From Synchiropus splendidus (lineage: Eukaryota; Chordata; Actinopteri; Syngnathiformes; Callionymidae): a stretch of DNA of 64,000 bases. Shown one piece after another: positions 1 to 25,300 of the stretch (the stretch's first letter is position 1; the number at the start of each line of letters is the position of its first letter). The stretch is taken from positions 14,695,501 to 14,759,500 of the forward strand of contig NC_071345.1 of assembly GCF_027744825.2 (NCBI RefSeq), read 5' to 3'. Position numbers and translations under genes: made by a program. A model generated the notes under the pieces. That model saw only the letters and a program-made list of their open reading frames with translations. It was not told where the DNA came from and made no database searches.

Positions 1-1934
1 GCCTCCTACAACAGGAACTCCGCTGAAAATAGACTTAAATTTATTCAATATTATGTCACATTGAACCCAATAGTCAACATCAACATACTGGCATCGACAA
101 TTTAGTGACTTATGTTTTGTTGTTGTAGAGTTAAAATTACAGACTTGCATAATGTTTTTAAAACTGTAAAGATTCATGTATGTTTGAGTAGATGTTCTTT
201 CTTTAATAGATATTATATGAGATGCATCTAGTAGCATCGCAGTTTATAAGGAATAAAAATTATACGTCTGCAGTCGAACTGCTTGCACGACTCGGTTGCA
301 AAATTTGTAGTTGTGGGGGAAGATGTGCATTATCTGTCTATGGCCTTCAATTGTAAATGTAACACCTTCTTGTACAAAGAAGTTTCCAACCATCTTCATT
401 CGGCAGAAGACGAAGATGCAGATTTCCAACCAGACAGAGTGTGTGATAATAAAATATGACCCTTCTTTTAGGGACGCAATAGCATGGAGGTATTGCTGCA
501 GCTTTACAGGGAGAAGGTTGCTGGTTCAAATGCAGAGGCAACTCTGGATAAAGGCTGATAGTCAGAGGCCAGGAGCACAGGAGACTGAGGGAGGTAATGG
601 TGCACAGACAAGCAGAATAGATAAGTGAAGATCATCCAAGTATTCAAGAACACCTTGCATGCTTTATTGCATGAAAAGAACGCATTCCAAGTTCACTGCT
701 AAAAAAAAAGTGGACAGTGAATACAAAAGAAAAAGTGGTCTGAAAAATGTATGCATTTATTCTCCCTCTAGTCAGAAACATTTCCATTTGAGAGAGCTAG
801 ATTATAGCTGTGATAAGAATTTCTAGCATTCCTGTTTTCTATTTTTGTTGTTGTTTTGAGTGACGCAGTAAGCTCAATAAATAGCACTTTGAGCTGTTGA
901 AATAACTTAGTGGCCCATAGAGATTTGTATTTCAGTACTTCAGTCATAGTCAGTATTGGGCCAAGAAAACCAGGCACTTATGGCTGATCTGTCCAGGGAT
1001 GAGGGCTGGAAAGGATGGCATGTAGGCAGATGGTGCCTATAGGTGTGGCAGTAACTGACTATAGACTCTGACAGAAGTAAAGTAGCAACCTGACTGACAA
1101 AAAAATGAAAAGCATGAAGGCTGTCCTTCCATAATAGTTGCTTCAAATTCAGTGTTAATCTCTAAGGGCAAAGATTTCCTCCCCTGGTTTAATAAGGGCT
1201 ATTTTAGAACTGGAGACAGCAACGGTTTCAACAAATCCATTTTCATCCCTCAGTAGAGTTTTTTTCTCTGTCGACACACTATTTGTTTTGGAACCTGGCT
1301 ATGACTTATTTGAGCTGACTTGTTTGAAGCGCAATATTGTCCAGAGCAAATCAAGTGAAGGACGACTCCCAGAGACCTGGAGGACCTGAGGGAGCCGATA
1401 AACTGCTGAGGCCCACGTATCCAAGCATTTTTTTGGGCGGCCTGAGGGAGCTTTAGGCTTCTTAGTGCTAATTAGCCTGAGCTCTGAGGTGGACAGCCAG
1501 TGAACTCCTGAACTCCCCTAAAACAAGGAAATGACACTTACCATTAAGTCCTCCTTCATCACAAACTTCAGACCAAAGTGTGAGAACCTTCCTTTGTCCT
1601 TTGTATCGGTATCAGAGCGCGGCGATGGTTTCAGAGCAGCCTCATTTGCATAATCAATGTTTTTCTTTTTTGGGGGGATCGAGGCCAGGAAAGGAGGCTC
1701 TGAGGATTACTTGTGTGTACACAATATACGTATTACTCAAATTAAAGTACCAGATGCCAACAGGCATATCGGTGGATGAAAATCTAATCTGTGCAGACGA
1801 TGATGATATCATCACAAATGAGGACTATCTGCTATGCGGCAGAGCGTAACCTGCAGTGGTTACACAATACGACGCTCCTGGGAACTCTAAATTTGCTTTA
1901 CCAGTAAAGTAGAATATGCTACAGCCTGGAAACG
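1..1934. other. Non-coding stretch, probably ulk4 intron
   Basis: No exon with convincing splice sites and family similarity was found on either strand. The short open frames are interrupted and resemble nothing recognised. Because the clear ulk4 exon at 7612-7692 encodes only a middle part of the protein, this stretch is probably intron of that gene; this is inference. Confidence 0.5.
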
Positions 1935-2763
1935 CTTTAGCCTAGGGGTGGCCAACCAGTCAGAGGCTAGGAGTCACATTGTTTTACTGTGTTGCAAAAA
2001 AGAGCCGCATCCTACAAATATGTCAGGCTGTAAGGCTCACCTCACACAGCTGGTCACGTGACTAAGCGGCAGTACAGTGGTTAAAGCACATCCCTGTGTG
2101 TCACAAGGTTGCTGCTTCGCATATGTCTCTTGTGCATGTATTTTTAAAATTTATACATTTTAAAATCGGAATATCAAGTGGCGTCGATAGAAATGTGTGC
2201 GCCATTTATTTTATTTATATTTTTTTTTTTACGTGCCTCCTGTCACCAATAACATCACCCCAGTCTGTGTTATGTGAGCGACGCTGCAGACTGGAGTGTC
2301 TCATCTTCACTCCACTGAATGAAACAGACTCCACGATGATCCACAATGAATAATAGGTGAAACACATGCCATACGTTTAGTTTAGGGAATGACAAAGTGA
2401 AACGTGGAACTAGGTCATGTTAAATCGTGTTGATCGTGGATCCGATGACGGTCTTAGGGCCGTGGATCACATCGGCATTGAACATGCTCTGAGCCAGGGG
2501 GCGGCGGCTTGGAGCACGTGCAGCCAGGTTTATTGTTTATGTTCCAAAGTTAAACTCATGTCACAGTCTTTGAACAATATTTTGATATTTTGTTGGAATA
2601 GCTCTTACTTTTTCGTCTCATTTCCTGTATAAACAATCATCTGAATCGCAACATGACCAAAATCGCAGCCAGTTTGTGGCTCATTCTGTAAAGAGCCGCA
2701 TGAAAGTGGGCAAAGAGCCGCATGCGGCTCCGAAGCCTCAGGTTGGCCAGGCCTGCTTTAGCC
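1935..2763. mobile_element. Non-autonomous hAT (Charlie-like) DNA transposon with 8-bp target duplication
   Basis: The 8-mer CTTTAGCC occurs at 1935-1942 and again at 2756-2763, directly flanking an 813-bp element (1943-2755). The element ends are imperfect terminal inverted repeats: it begins TAGGGGTGGCCAACC and its other end, read in reverse, is CAGGCCTGGCCAACC (12 of 15 match). An 8-bp duplication and a CAGGGGTGGCCAA-type end are typical of hAT elements. Near the right end is a subterminal palindrome, AGCCGCATGCGGCT. No transposase was recognised inside, so it must have been mobilised in trans. The intact duplication suggests a moderately young insertion. Confidence 0.85.
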
Positions 2764-3089
2764 TAACTAGAGTTCAAAAGTTAGATTTAACTACGAGAAT
2801 ATTTTTCTTCTGTATCATATGTAGTGGCAGACCTGAGTGGTGTCCCATGCTGGCTGTGTGCGAGCGATATAGCATGAGAACTGGTAGAAACCTTGGACTT
2901 CCAAAGACTGAGCCAATAGAGGAATACTCGGTTTGGTCTCATTCCACCTCAGCTTCATTATGGAGTTGCACAATATATGCCTGCAACTTCTGTTCATTTC
3001 AATGAAAACATTGTGTACAAATGCTTTTTCTTCCTTGTCACGGGTTTTGGTTGACAATCGCTGAGTGAACATTTCCCTACTTTTCTTTT

Positions 3090-3265
3090 AGGGTATTTCA
3101 GAGGCATCCCGAGGTCGACTACAGCAGCAATTCCTCCAGCAGTTCCTGGCTCTGCCCCTGGGTCTCCTGGACACGGCGAGAACACCTCACCAGGGAGGCG
3201 TCCAGGACCCAGTGCCGCCTCCTCTCTTCTCTTAATTCGGAGCTTCTCCCATGGGGCCTAAAACC
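3090..3265 (+). mobile_element. Degraded LINE fragment (L2-like)
   Basis: A GC-rich island in AT-rich surroundings contains phrases such as CACCAGGGAGGCGTCCAGG followed by a CTCCTCTC tract and a GAGCTTCTCCCA motif. These recall the reverse-transcriptase part of L2-like LINEs, which is common in fish. Both strands show short open frames here, but neither matches a host protein. Classification is from memory of the repeat family. Confidence 0.4.
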
Positions 3266-4413
3266 CACTGTTACTCTGTCATTTGTGACCTCCAATATTA
3301 GAGTATGCCACTCTACTTTTGCAGTATATACTGATTTTACTTTTAAAATCGCTTCAATTTGTAAGTGAAATGAATGTTTCGCAAACATGTGTGTTGCCTG
3401 TATCACTCTTTTCTATCAGTCTGTGCATGTCGGTGTTGAAGTTGTTGGACGGGGCCCTTCTTATCTTACAGGAACATACAAAAAAAATATGCGGTCTCGA
3501 TGAAGCCTGTTGCATCTAAAATGTGTTCATTATGAAAACACTGACTGATGGTATGTTACCAGTGATGACGTTTAATAAAAAATAGTGGTCATACATATGA
3601 ACCCGGTGACTTTTCCAGGGATGGCACAAACAAGCATCCAAAATGTTGCAGTATGATAGACCATATGTTCTCAAACAACTGACAGACTTTTTTTTCCTTC
3701 ACTTTTACCTTCCACGATGTTTGAAGATCAACTTACTGGCCATATACAGTTATGTGTCATAGTTATAGTAAGCCTTTCGTCAGAAAATCTTCTTTTTTAA
3801 GTAAACCTTACATTACTAAGTCCTCAGCAGATGCGGCACAACATCTTCTTCCTCTGCAGTGCCTTTCATTACTTGAAGAGTGAACCACAATCTGATGAGG
3901 TATTACTGCATTACGGTAATGATAAGAATCATTTTCCTAGAGGTTATTGTGTCAACAATGTCACCACATCCATCATTGAAAACATGTTCCGGAGTGGGAT
4001 TCACCCACCGTGGAGTTCACAGGAGCAGACTCTTGAGTACTGAGTCGCTGCTGTTTGGTTGATGGACAAATGAAACTACTTTGTGAGTGACTAGAACAAG
4101 GGAACAAAGTCAGGAGGGTAGAATTAAAGTAGCATTTTTTTTCTCTTCAGAAACTCATGAAATCTCATTAAAAATAGTTCCAAAGTGAAATAAGAACTCA
4201 CTACTCTGACCTCACCTAGTGATTGTTGTTGATCTGCTGTGTAAACACTGCCCTTCAGTATCTTCACACATGAACATATTATAAATAAAAGGTACTGACT
4301 ACAGTCGGAACGAGGCGGATAATGAGCTAAAAATATTTTCACTTTTGTTGTCATGGGTAAACCAAACAGGTGCTGGTGATCGTTCTCCAGTCGAGTTGTC
4401 TCCTCTGCCTCAC

Positions 4414-4467
4414 CGTGAACGAGCGCCTGGAGCTTGGCAAGAGATCTTCTCACGTGAGTTGGGGAAT
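4414..4467 (-). CDS. ulk4: Possible small ulk4 exon
   Basis: Read on the minus strand, an AG at 4468-4469 precedes 54 bases ending at a good donor (GTGAGG). In the phase-1 frame this codes for SPTHVRRSLAKLQALVH. If the previous exon ends in C, the first residue is His, giving HSPT as in human ULK4 just beyond the region encoded at 7612-7692. The rest aligns only loosely and the acceptor tract is mediocre. A guess that needs transcript data. Confidence 0.25.
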
Positions 4468-5631
4468 CTCACGAGAATCCAGGTGCATGGCGAGGTAACA
4501 ACTTTTAATTAGTGCCTGTGGAAGCACGGTATAGTGCAACAACCTTGTTAACTCCAGGAAATGCAATGCCTGTGGGACGAAGAGACTATTTAGACAGCTG
4601 CATCGTAAAATAGCAAGTACAGTGTATTTGTGCATCCATGGGAAGAGAAGAGGCAGTAATGGAGGATAAAGTTGGAGAGCGAGGGGCGAGGATGCAATGG
4701 AAGGAGAGAGAGAGAGACAGACAAGCTGGGTGTGAGGATGAGTATCTGGTCCCTAAGGCTCTTTTTGTATGTGTGTGTCTGTGTGTGTGTGTTTCCGGCA
4801 GCATACTCTCACAGCTCAATAATGATAAATAAGTCAACCTGCTCTCGCCTCTCCCTCACCTCTCTTCCTGCTCCTGTCACACACCCCTCATCCCCTCCAC
4901 ACTACACTCCCAGTGGTAATGAAGTAACCGTAGGTACAAGCTGACAACTGTGCAGACCACAGTTTCATCTATATTCATCCTGCCGTGGTGGGCCACCGCA
5001 GCAAGACCCCTGCTACCTTGGAGAGACAAAACAACAGCCATCCAGCTCCCTCTTGTTTAGTCGTACAGCCACCGCATGTTTCCTCGCAGCATGTAATATA
5101 AAGCATCACATTATTAGTCCAAAACTGCTCAACTGTTCAAGTTACTGACATTGAAATTAAAACCTAAATGATCTTAATTGTTCTCTATTTCTGGTGTATC
5201 GTCCTACTATTCCTACTATTCTAACTCAGAAGCAGGTTTGTGATTTTGCGCTGGCTTGCTCATCTATAACCACTGCACCACCGGTCTGCCTTGTGACATC
5301 AGAACCCTCCAGCTCACCCCGAACACAGCTGCACCTGTCCCTAGTTTGCCATGCAGCACCACTCCTCCGCTCAGCACTTCTCCAATACTACTTACACACC
5401 TCACTACACATGGATCAGACCCAGTGGACATCCAGAACATGACTGAACTTTGAGATCCAGCCTAACACCTACTTCACTCAGCATCAGCCAATCAGAACAT
5501 TTCATGAGAAAGTAATGAAGTTTCAGGAATTGAAGCTTTTGGACTGACTCATTTTTATTGGAAGGATTGTTCAAGGTCAGTCTACAAAACTATTTGGCTT
5601 TTCGATTTTTTCTTTTCAAAGTTATTTATTA

Positions 5632-5685
5632 GATTGCCTTTATTCTTCCCTCAGTGGGGAAATGTTGCTGGTCGGCAGCAACATT
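5632..5685 (-). repeat. LINE/SINE 3' tail fragment
   Basis: On the minus strand this reads as a 'CCCCACTGAGGGAAGAATAAAGG' type tail, shared in altered form with 6139-6232 (minus) and about 10090-10140 (plus). Such tails end many teleost non-LTR retrotransposons. The body of the element is not recognisable here. Confidence 0.4.
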
Positions 5686-6138
5686 AAAGAGATTAAAGAC
5701 AGTCACTTTAAGACACATACTCTATGACCTGCAAAAAGGATGTCCACCTCTGATGTGAATCCCTATAACATTTTCATTTTTATTGTGTTACAGGGTCTTT
5801 TTCCCACTCTTTAACAGATGCATTGCTTACCATAATGCGTACAATTAAAAGTATCTTCACAGCAAATGTGACTTAGTAACTTGTGCTACTAACACCTGTG
5901 TACTTACCGATTTCCAGCCACTAAAGCAACTTCACCCCACCTATCAAGTTGCGATAAAATATGTAGAATAATCTATTGAGGGCAGATCTAAAATTGTAGA
6001 AATTCAGCATGGCGGATCGCACAGGTAGAATTGTAGCCCTTTGGACATGACCGTCACTAGGTCCATCAGATACTAGGAGGTACTATCATCTTGGTGAGTT
6101 GTGAATTCCCTTACATGTCACTGGATGAGAAAAGATTA

Positions 6139-6232
6139 CAGTAAATGTCCTTTATTTGTCCCACAGAGGGGAAATTCATCGTATCAGGTCAGCAACTAGC
6201 AAAGACACTAATACATCAAAGACAACACAAAA
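6139..6232 (-). repeat. LINE/SINE 3' tail fragment
   Basis: The minus strand carries a motif close to GAATTTCCCCTCTGTGGGAC followed by AAATAAAGGA, the same tail type as at 5632-5685 and near 10.1 kb. Only the 3' end of the element appears to be present. Confidence 0.45.
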
Positions 6233-6821
6233 TAATGGTTACTGAATGTAACTTCAGTTCTATGAATACGTGCCAAGTAACGGGCTTCGCTATTGGTTTA
6301 GCCACTCCAAGGCTCTGCCTCGCGCCTGAGAATTGATTGGCTTAACTCTCCGCCAGGCAGGCTCCACCTCTCCCAATAAATCCCCCTGTTCATCACCATT
6401 CGTCTCCTTTTGTCACACAGCCTGTTGAATTGCACTTCGTTTTTGTGGATTATCACTATCGTGTGCTTCATGCGACACTTTGTTGGAGGAAGGAGATTGC
6501 TGTTGCCCAACATGTGGCCGTGAACGTGTGACCTTGTCGCCCCAAACATGGCGCATTCCCTGATTTCATGTTGTAGTCGACAGCTGGTCATATAATCGTT
6601 GCTCTACAAGTAAATACTCAACATGTAAATAAGTTGCTTTTGTCGCTTTCACTGACCCCATCAGTTTCCTGTGTTCCTGTGCTATGTGCTTTAGACTTCA
6701 CTTCCTGCAAGTGTTTGAGTGACATCACCAAGTGTCTGTGACGTCACTTGGCATATCAGCATAAGGTGTTCTACTATGGATTCAGGTAATTGGATTTTTT
6801 TATCCACTACTTTGGTGTGTG

Positions 6822-6824
<3 letters not shown>

Positions 6825-6911
<87 letters not shown>
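6825..6911. repeat. (TA)n microsatellite
   Basis: A nearly uninterrupted TA dinucleotide tract of about 85 bases, preceded by a short GTGTGTGTA tract. It abuts the perfect inverted repeat at 6918-7020. Tracts of this kind are length-variable and often mis-assembled. Confidence 0.98.
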
Positions 6912-6915
<4 letters not shown>

Positions 6916-6917
6916 CT

Positions 6918-7020
6918 AAACTTCATTGTATGTTTCAATACAGTGCAGCGGCCCTGCATGATGGAATGCAGGACACTTCTATTTGGCCCCTGCACTGTAT
7001 TGAAACATACAATGAAGTTT
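6918..7020. repeat. Perfect 31-bp inverted repeat with 41-bp spacer, MITE-like hairpin
   Basis: Bases 6918-6948 are the exact reverse complement of 6990-7020. Inside the spacer a second small palindrome pairs CCTGCAT (6953-6959) with ATGCAGG (6966-6972). The whole unit is 103 bp and sits next to a long TA tract. A perfect stem implies a recent origin or selection on the fold. It could be a small foldback element that inserts at TA, or a hairpin RNA source; nothing coding is present. Confidence 0.85.
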
Positions 7021-7388
7021 GGACTGTGTTCTTCTCATCTCTACAATGAGACCAACAGTATCTGCGGTGTGACCCTTCATCAGGGAAACATGCGGCATTT
7101 GTTGTTACTTAAGGATCAAGCCATCATTAAGTTTGTTTTTGCTCCCCGTGAAAGGCGCAAATATGAACGGGGCATAATTAAATGGCAAAAGTGATGACAG
7201 AGAGAGCGCAGAGAGAACCAAAGTAGTCAGAAGACAGCAATTTGAAAATAGCTGGGCTTATTTCTGCCTGTGCTATAGTCGGTGCGTGTGTGTATGTGTG
7301 TGTCTGGAGGGTCCTAATTGCTGTTGAGGTCAGGCTGCTGAGCAGTAAAGGGTTGTGTTTGATGCAGGTAAGAGTGTGTGCGTGTGAC

Positions 7389-7411
7389 GTGTGTGTGTGT
7401 GTGTGTGTGTG
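7389..7411. repeat. (GT)n microsatellite
   Basis: Uninterrupted GT dinucleotide run. CA- and CT-rich simple tracts continue at about 7505-7540 and 7563-7606. Confidence 0.95.
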
Positions 7412-7611
7412 ACTGCTCTGCATGCCCTTGACTTGCAGCTGGCAAACAACGCTTTAGGCCCCCACAGCTGCCTCATCATTACTGTTCACAGGGATCCCCT
7501 GCCACACACACGCGCTCTCTCTCACACACACACACACAAAGTGAGGGAGACTTAGTCACAGCTACACAGACACAAAAACAGACACACAGAGACATACACA
7601 GAGACACTCAC

Positions 7612-21255
<13,644 letters not shown>

Positions 21256-21289
21256 CTATACAAGAAGAGAGAGAGAAGCACATGAACAC

Positions 21290-21425
21290 ACTTGTCTATT
21301 ATAGATATGTCTATCATACTATGTCTATTATAGATAGAAACACATACAATAAATGTATAGCTAGATGTGTTAACTATAGATAGATTTTCTATCATGCTAT
21401 CATGCAATATATATCAATAGATATT
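21290..21425. repeat. AT-rich repeat of TCTATTATAGATA units
   Basis: Degenerate repeats of TCTATTATAGATA and CTATCAT type units, each partly palindromic, in the intron before the first ulk4 coding exon. Confidence 0.6.
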
Positions 21426-22039
21426 GAAATATACTCAACTTTGGACAGATGTTGTCAAAAGTCACATTGCATCAATAAAGTCAACAATCGCGTTGAATTC
21501 CAGTCAGAATGTTTGTCCGATTTCCTGCGTCAGGTTAGCATCGCCTGCAGATTAATGAAGTAAACTCAATTGACAAATGCTGCTGAACGAGAACAAGTGT
21601 CAGGAGAAAGCCTTGATCCACGCCGGAAGCCGGGTAAGTTTCGAACCATTGGTAATCAATAGGGGTAATTCAAAATGGAAAGTCGACTATCATTGATTTA
21701 ATGGTATTTTGAGGGCCAAACGTTTAGAACACCCCTTTGGCTTTAGCCTTTACTGGCGTTAAATTGTGTTTTTGCCGGTAATTTTGGACATTCAAATATG
21801 CTTTACAAATGTATGTCACACTATAGACCCCTCTGCAGAATGGTCCATTCTTCGGTTGCCTAGTTACGAAGGAGCAAACATTAGCGCTGCGGTTACTCGC
21901 GATTAGTTGTTCAGGTTCCTTAATTGCAAGATGAAAATTCAGATGCTTTTTCGTTAATTCACATATATGTAATAACATGGCATTAATCCAGCGTTTATTT
22001 ATGTATCTATTGGTTGTCATTTAAAGACGACATTCAGTT

Positions 22040-22340
22040 TATTATGAAAGACGTACAACCGGAAGTAGTGGTATACGCTTTCTTTTGACCGACCCATCTC
22101 CGGTGTATTGTTTCCACTAAGCGGTCTGGTCGCTGAAAGGGATAAAACGTACCTAGATTTTAAGTTTCTAGGTATTATTTTATAACTATTCGGCCTCCAT
22201 GTTGTTTTTTTAATTGATACTTTTGTTGCATTCTCACACGAGGTACGTTTTGTAACTTAATTTAAAGTCGTTTTAAAACTTTCATCTAGTGGCAGATAAC
22301 AAAGCGGAATACGAAACTCACCCTAAACTGGTAAGATATC
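22040..22340. promoter_or_regulatory. Candidate divergent promoter between ulk4 and trak1
   Basis: An ETS-type site, ACCGGAAGT (22058-22066), lies in a locally CpG-containing stretch upstream of ulk4. On the plus strand a strong splice donor (CTG, then GTAAGA at 22331) could end a non-coding first exon of trak1. Head-to-head housekeeping genes often share such promoters. This is inference from motif and gene order. Confidence 0.35.
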
Positions 22341-25300
22341 TTTCTTTTATTGACTTTTATTTCGACTTTTTGCTTGAGGAGCAGGTGCGGAGCTGCACGC
22401 TGCTTGGCTGATGTGCACGATATTAGGACGGAAGCCTTCGGCGAGTTGAGGGTTTGTTTCATTCAGTTACAATGAGTTATTTCTGGTTAAAGTGTGGCAT
22501 ATGTAATGCGGTTTCTCAAAATGTGTGTTAGTCTTTGTTTCATTTCAGTCAAACTACATTCTCCACATGTGACCAAACCAACGTAAATGGTACTCGATTC
22601 ATATCCGGTGATGCTTCGCCTGACGTTTTAAGATCTTTAAGTTTGAATTGCAGTCATTTATTCTTACTATTGTTGCTGCATCGGGGCGTGTCCTCTGTAT
22701 TGAAAGGCCAATGTGGGTTCAACATTACACCACCATGGAATAAGCACGATTGTACACTACATTGCACCAGAAAGTGTCGTTGGAGCCAGTATTATTTACA
22801 CTGTGAGCATAGTGAAATGGAAACAAGTATGAGAGAGGAGGTTGAAATGATATTTGTGTTGCAGAACCCAAAGACGTTTGTTTTCCCTAACAGTTGTGTT
22901 GTTTTGGATTACAAGTTTAACAGAAATGTCAAATTAATATTGCTTTTTTTAATGTCTATATTAGGTTTAAGTTGTGTTGCATAGCATTATAGTGAATTTG
23001 TGTTCAGCATTTTTGCACGTACAGGTCTACTTTCTGCAAGTTACAGCTTGTTGAACCAACATGATTCTGTTTGTTTACAGTTAACCAGATTTAAAAGGAT
23101 GCGGGTAACAGGCCTGTTGTTTTGTTAGGTAGTGACTTCATCTTTCATTACAGCTGGAAACCGACTGTTGACGAAGGTGGACAAAATATTGACTTACATA
23201 GCGGTTGCTTTCTTTAGTAACATGTGAGGAAGACTAGGTTATCTTGACCTTGAATCTCAGACAACGATGCCAAAGACCTGTAGGGTTTGAAAAAATGGGC
23301 TTGAGCTCATTAATTTTACAAAACAGTAAGAACACTAGATGATTTTTGCGAGATGCGCCGTTGATTATGAAGTGATATGTGTGTTGCGCTACAAATAGCA
23401 CACAGAGATCATAAGTTGGGTCAAACACTGCTAAAGGCAGGGTCCAATGTCACAGCGACTTTACAGAGTTGTCTTTATCAGACCCAGTTACTACCACCCT
23501 GTCACTCATTGAACTCTGCGCGTCCCAAAGGTGAGAAAACAACCTTCAGACTTACACTTTTCATGTCCGTTTCTGTGAACAATTTCCTGTCCTTGTGTTT
23601 ATATGACCAATTATGTAAGCACTATTCAACCCTCTTAGTGGTTAGTAGCCCAATATTAACTTGGTCACGGTCATGTAAAGCCGTGGGATGAAATGAATGT
23701 ATTTTCCGGTCTGGCCTTTTATGTGACCGATGGACTTTAATAGAAGAAAAGCCCCGAGTGCACAGGTGTGATTCAATTAAAATGCCCAAAATGAAAGTGA
23801 CTAATTCTCTGTTACATAATAATTCAAATGAAACCTCACAACATATTAACAAAATGTTGAACTCTGTCGATGTATTGTGGCTGTATAGATGTGTGGTTTC
23901 TAAAGGAGCCTCCCCATCGGAACTCTTTTAAACTCCTCTTAGGATCACGTGACTTTTTCCAAGTGGTTATTTCATCACTGCACTTCTTCATTTTATTCTC
24001 TGTTCCTCAAAATGTCAAGACTACTCCCCTTCTAGCATCAGACCAAACATGTTTGTAAAAACAAAACAAAAAAGATTCTGTTGAAGTCATTTGAGGTTTC
24101 CTCCAACATGCTTTTGGACCCACTAGCTTGTCCGACTGTCCCTGCTCATCTTCCAGGTGAGAAAAGAAAGGTGACAATGAAAACACTGCAGTGTCAATAA
24201 ATATTCACAAACAGTGCTCGTTTCGACAACCTTTGTTGCACTTTTACTTGTAAACATTAACATGTAAGATGCATCAAGTGCTGCATGATAAAGAGAAAAA
24301 CCAAACAGCAAAGCCATCAATAAACAGTATAAATCACTTCAGTGGAACTACTTGGTAACAGTCTCTTGGAGGGGAGTTGGATTGGCTCTCTCTTATATGG
24401 CACACAGGATATTGGACTATTGATTTCATTCATTATTTCAGCAGGCAGGGTGTGCTGCCATCTGCTTCGAGGAAACAGGCTGCGATTCTTACAGCTTCAG
24501 CTCCCTTTCCATCGCTCTATTGCTTCAAAGTGGTGTATGGTATGGCAGACTGAGAAGGCAGAGATAAAGGAGGTTTAGTTTTACTGTACTTTTATCTGCT
24601 TATTGTACTTAGTAATCCTAGGATGGGACGAGGAAGAAGTCTGTGACTGCTACCTGATTTGCTGAGTGGGTTTCCACCACAGACACCCGAAATAATTCAA
24701 CAAATAAAACCATTTCTTCCATCACTCCAATACAGACCATCAATGAGGTTGGTTTTGTAGTTTTGATTCTTGTACTTGGTTTGAATCTCCATGGGGTCAA
24801 CTGACAGGTGTGTTGATTTTGACGTCCCTACATACATCAACAATTGCCTTTTGGAAAACCGCTTACAACAAGATTTAAACTGAACACACAAATAAACTGC
24901 AACGCATGTTCACACTTACGTGCAAGTGAACGCGTTATTTATGTATAAATCCTGCCGTAAATAGTTCAGTGACACGCCGTTAGCAAACATACAAAGGTTT
25001 TATTTGCTATTTTGCGTATGTATTATATACTACAGTAGCAACAGATGGGTTCAGTCATTTTTTTTTTTGGCTTTAAATTAAAAAAGGAAACTTGTCAGAC
25101 GTTATCCGTCATGGGCAGAAAAGGCTGGTACCCTTGCTGCTAGAAAAGTTGGATAATTTACCTATACCAGTTCAAAATATAGCATTGTGCATTTGCTTGG
25201 TTCAGGTGTTGTCTTTATAGCTGATTATATACAATGAACTCATCTGTTAGGCGAACCGTCTAACAGATGATGGTGTTTTTAACTAGCTTCACTGTGGATC

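Noticed and set aside
2994..3406. Overlapping minus-strand frames, one rich in Arg and Leu
   Set aside because: They fall on a LINE-like fragment and have no splice logic or host homology.
4124..4453. 109-codon minus-strand frame taken whole as a protein
   Set aside because: Only a 54-base part resembles ulk4; the rest runs through a donor into intron-like sequence.
22535..22984. 149-codon plus-strand open frame
   Set aside because: No family similarity, low-complexity hydrophobic patches, no good start context or splice sites; chance frame in AT-rich DNA.
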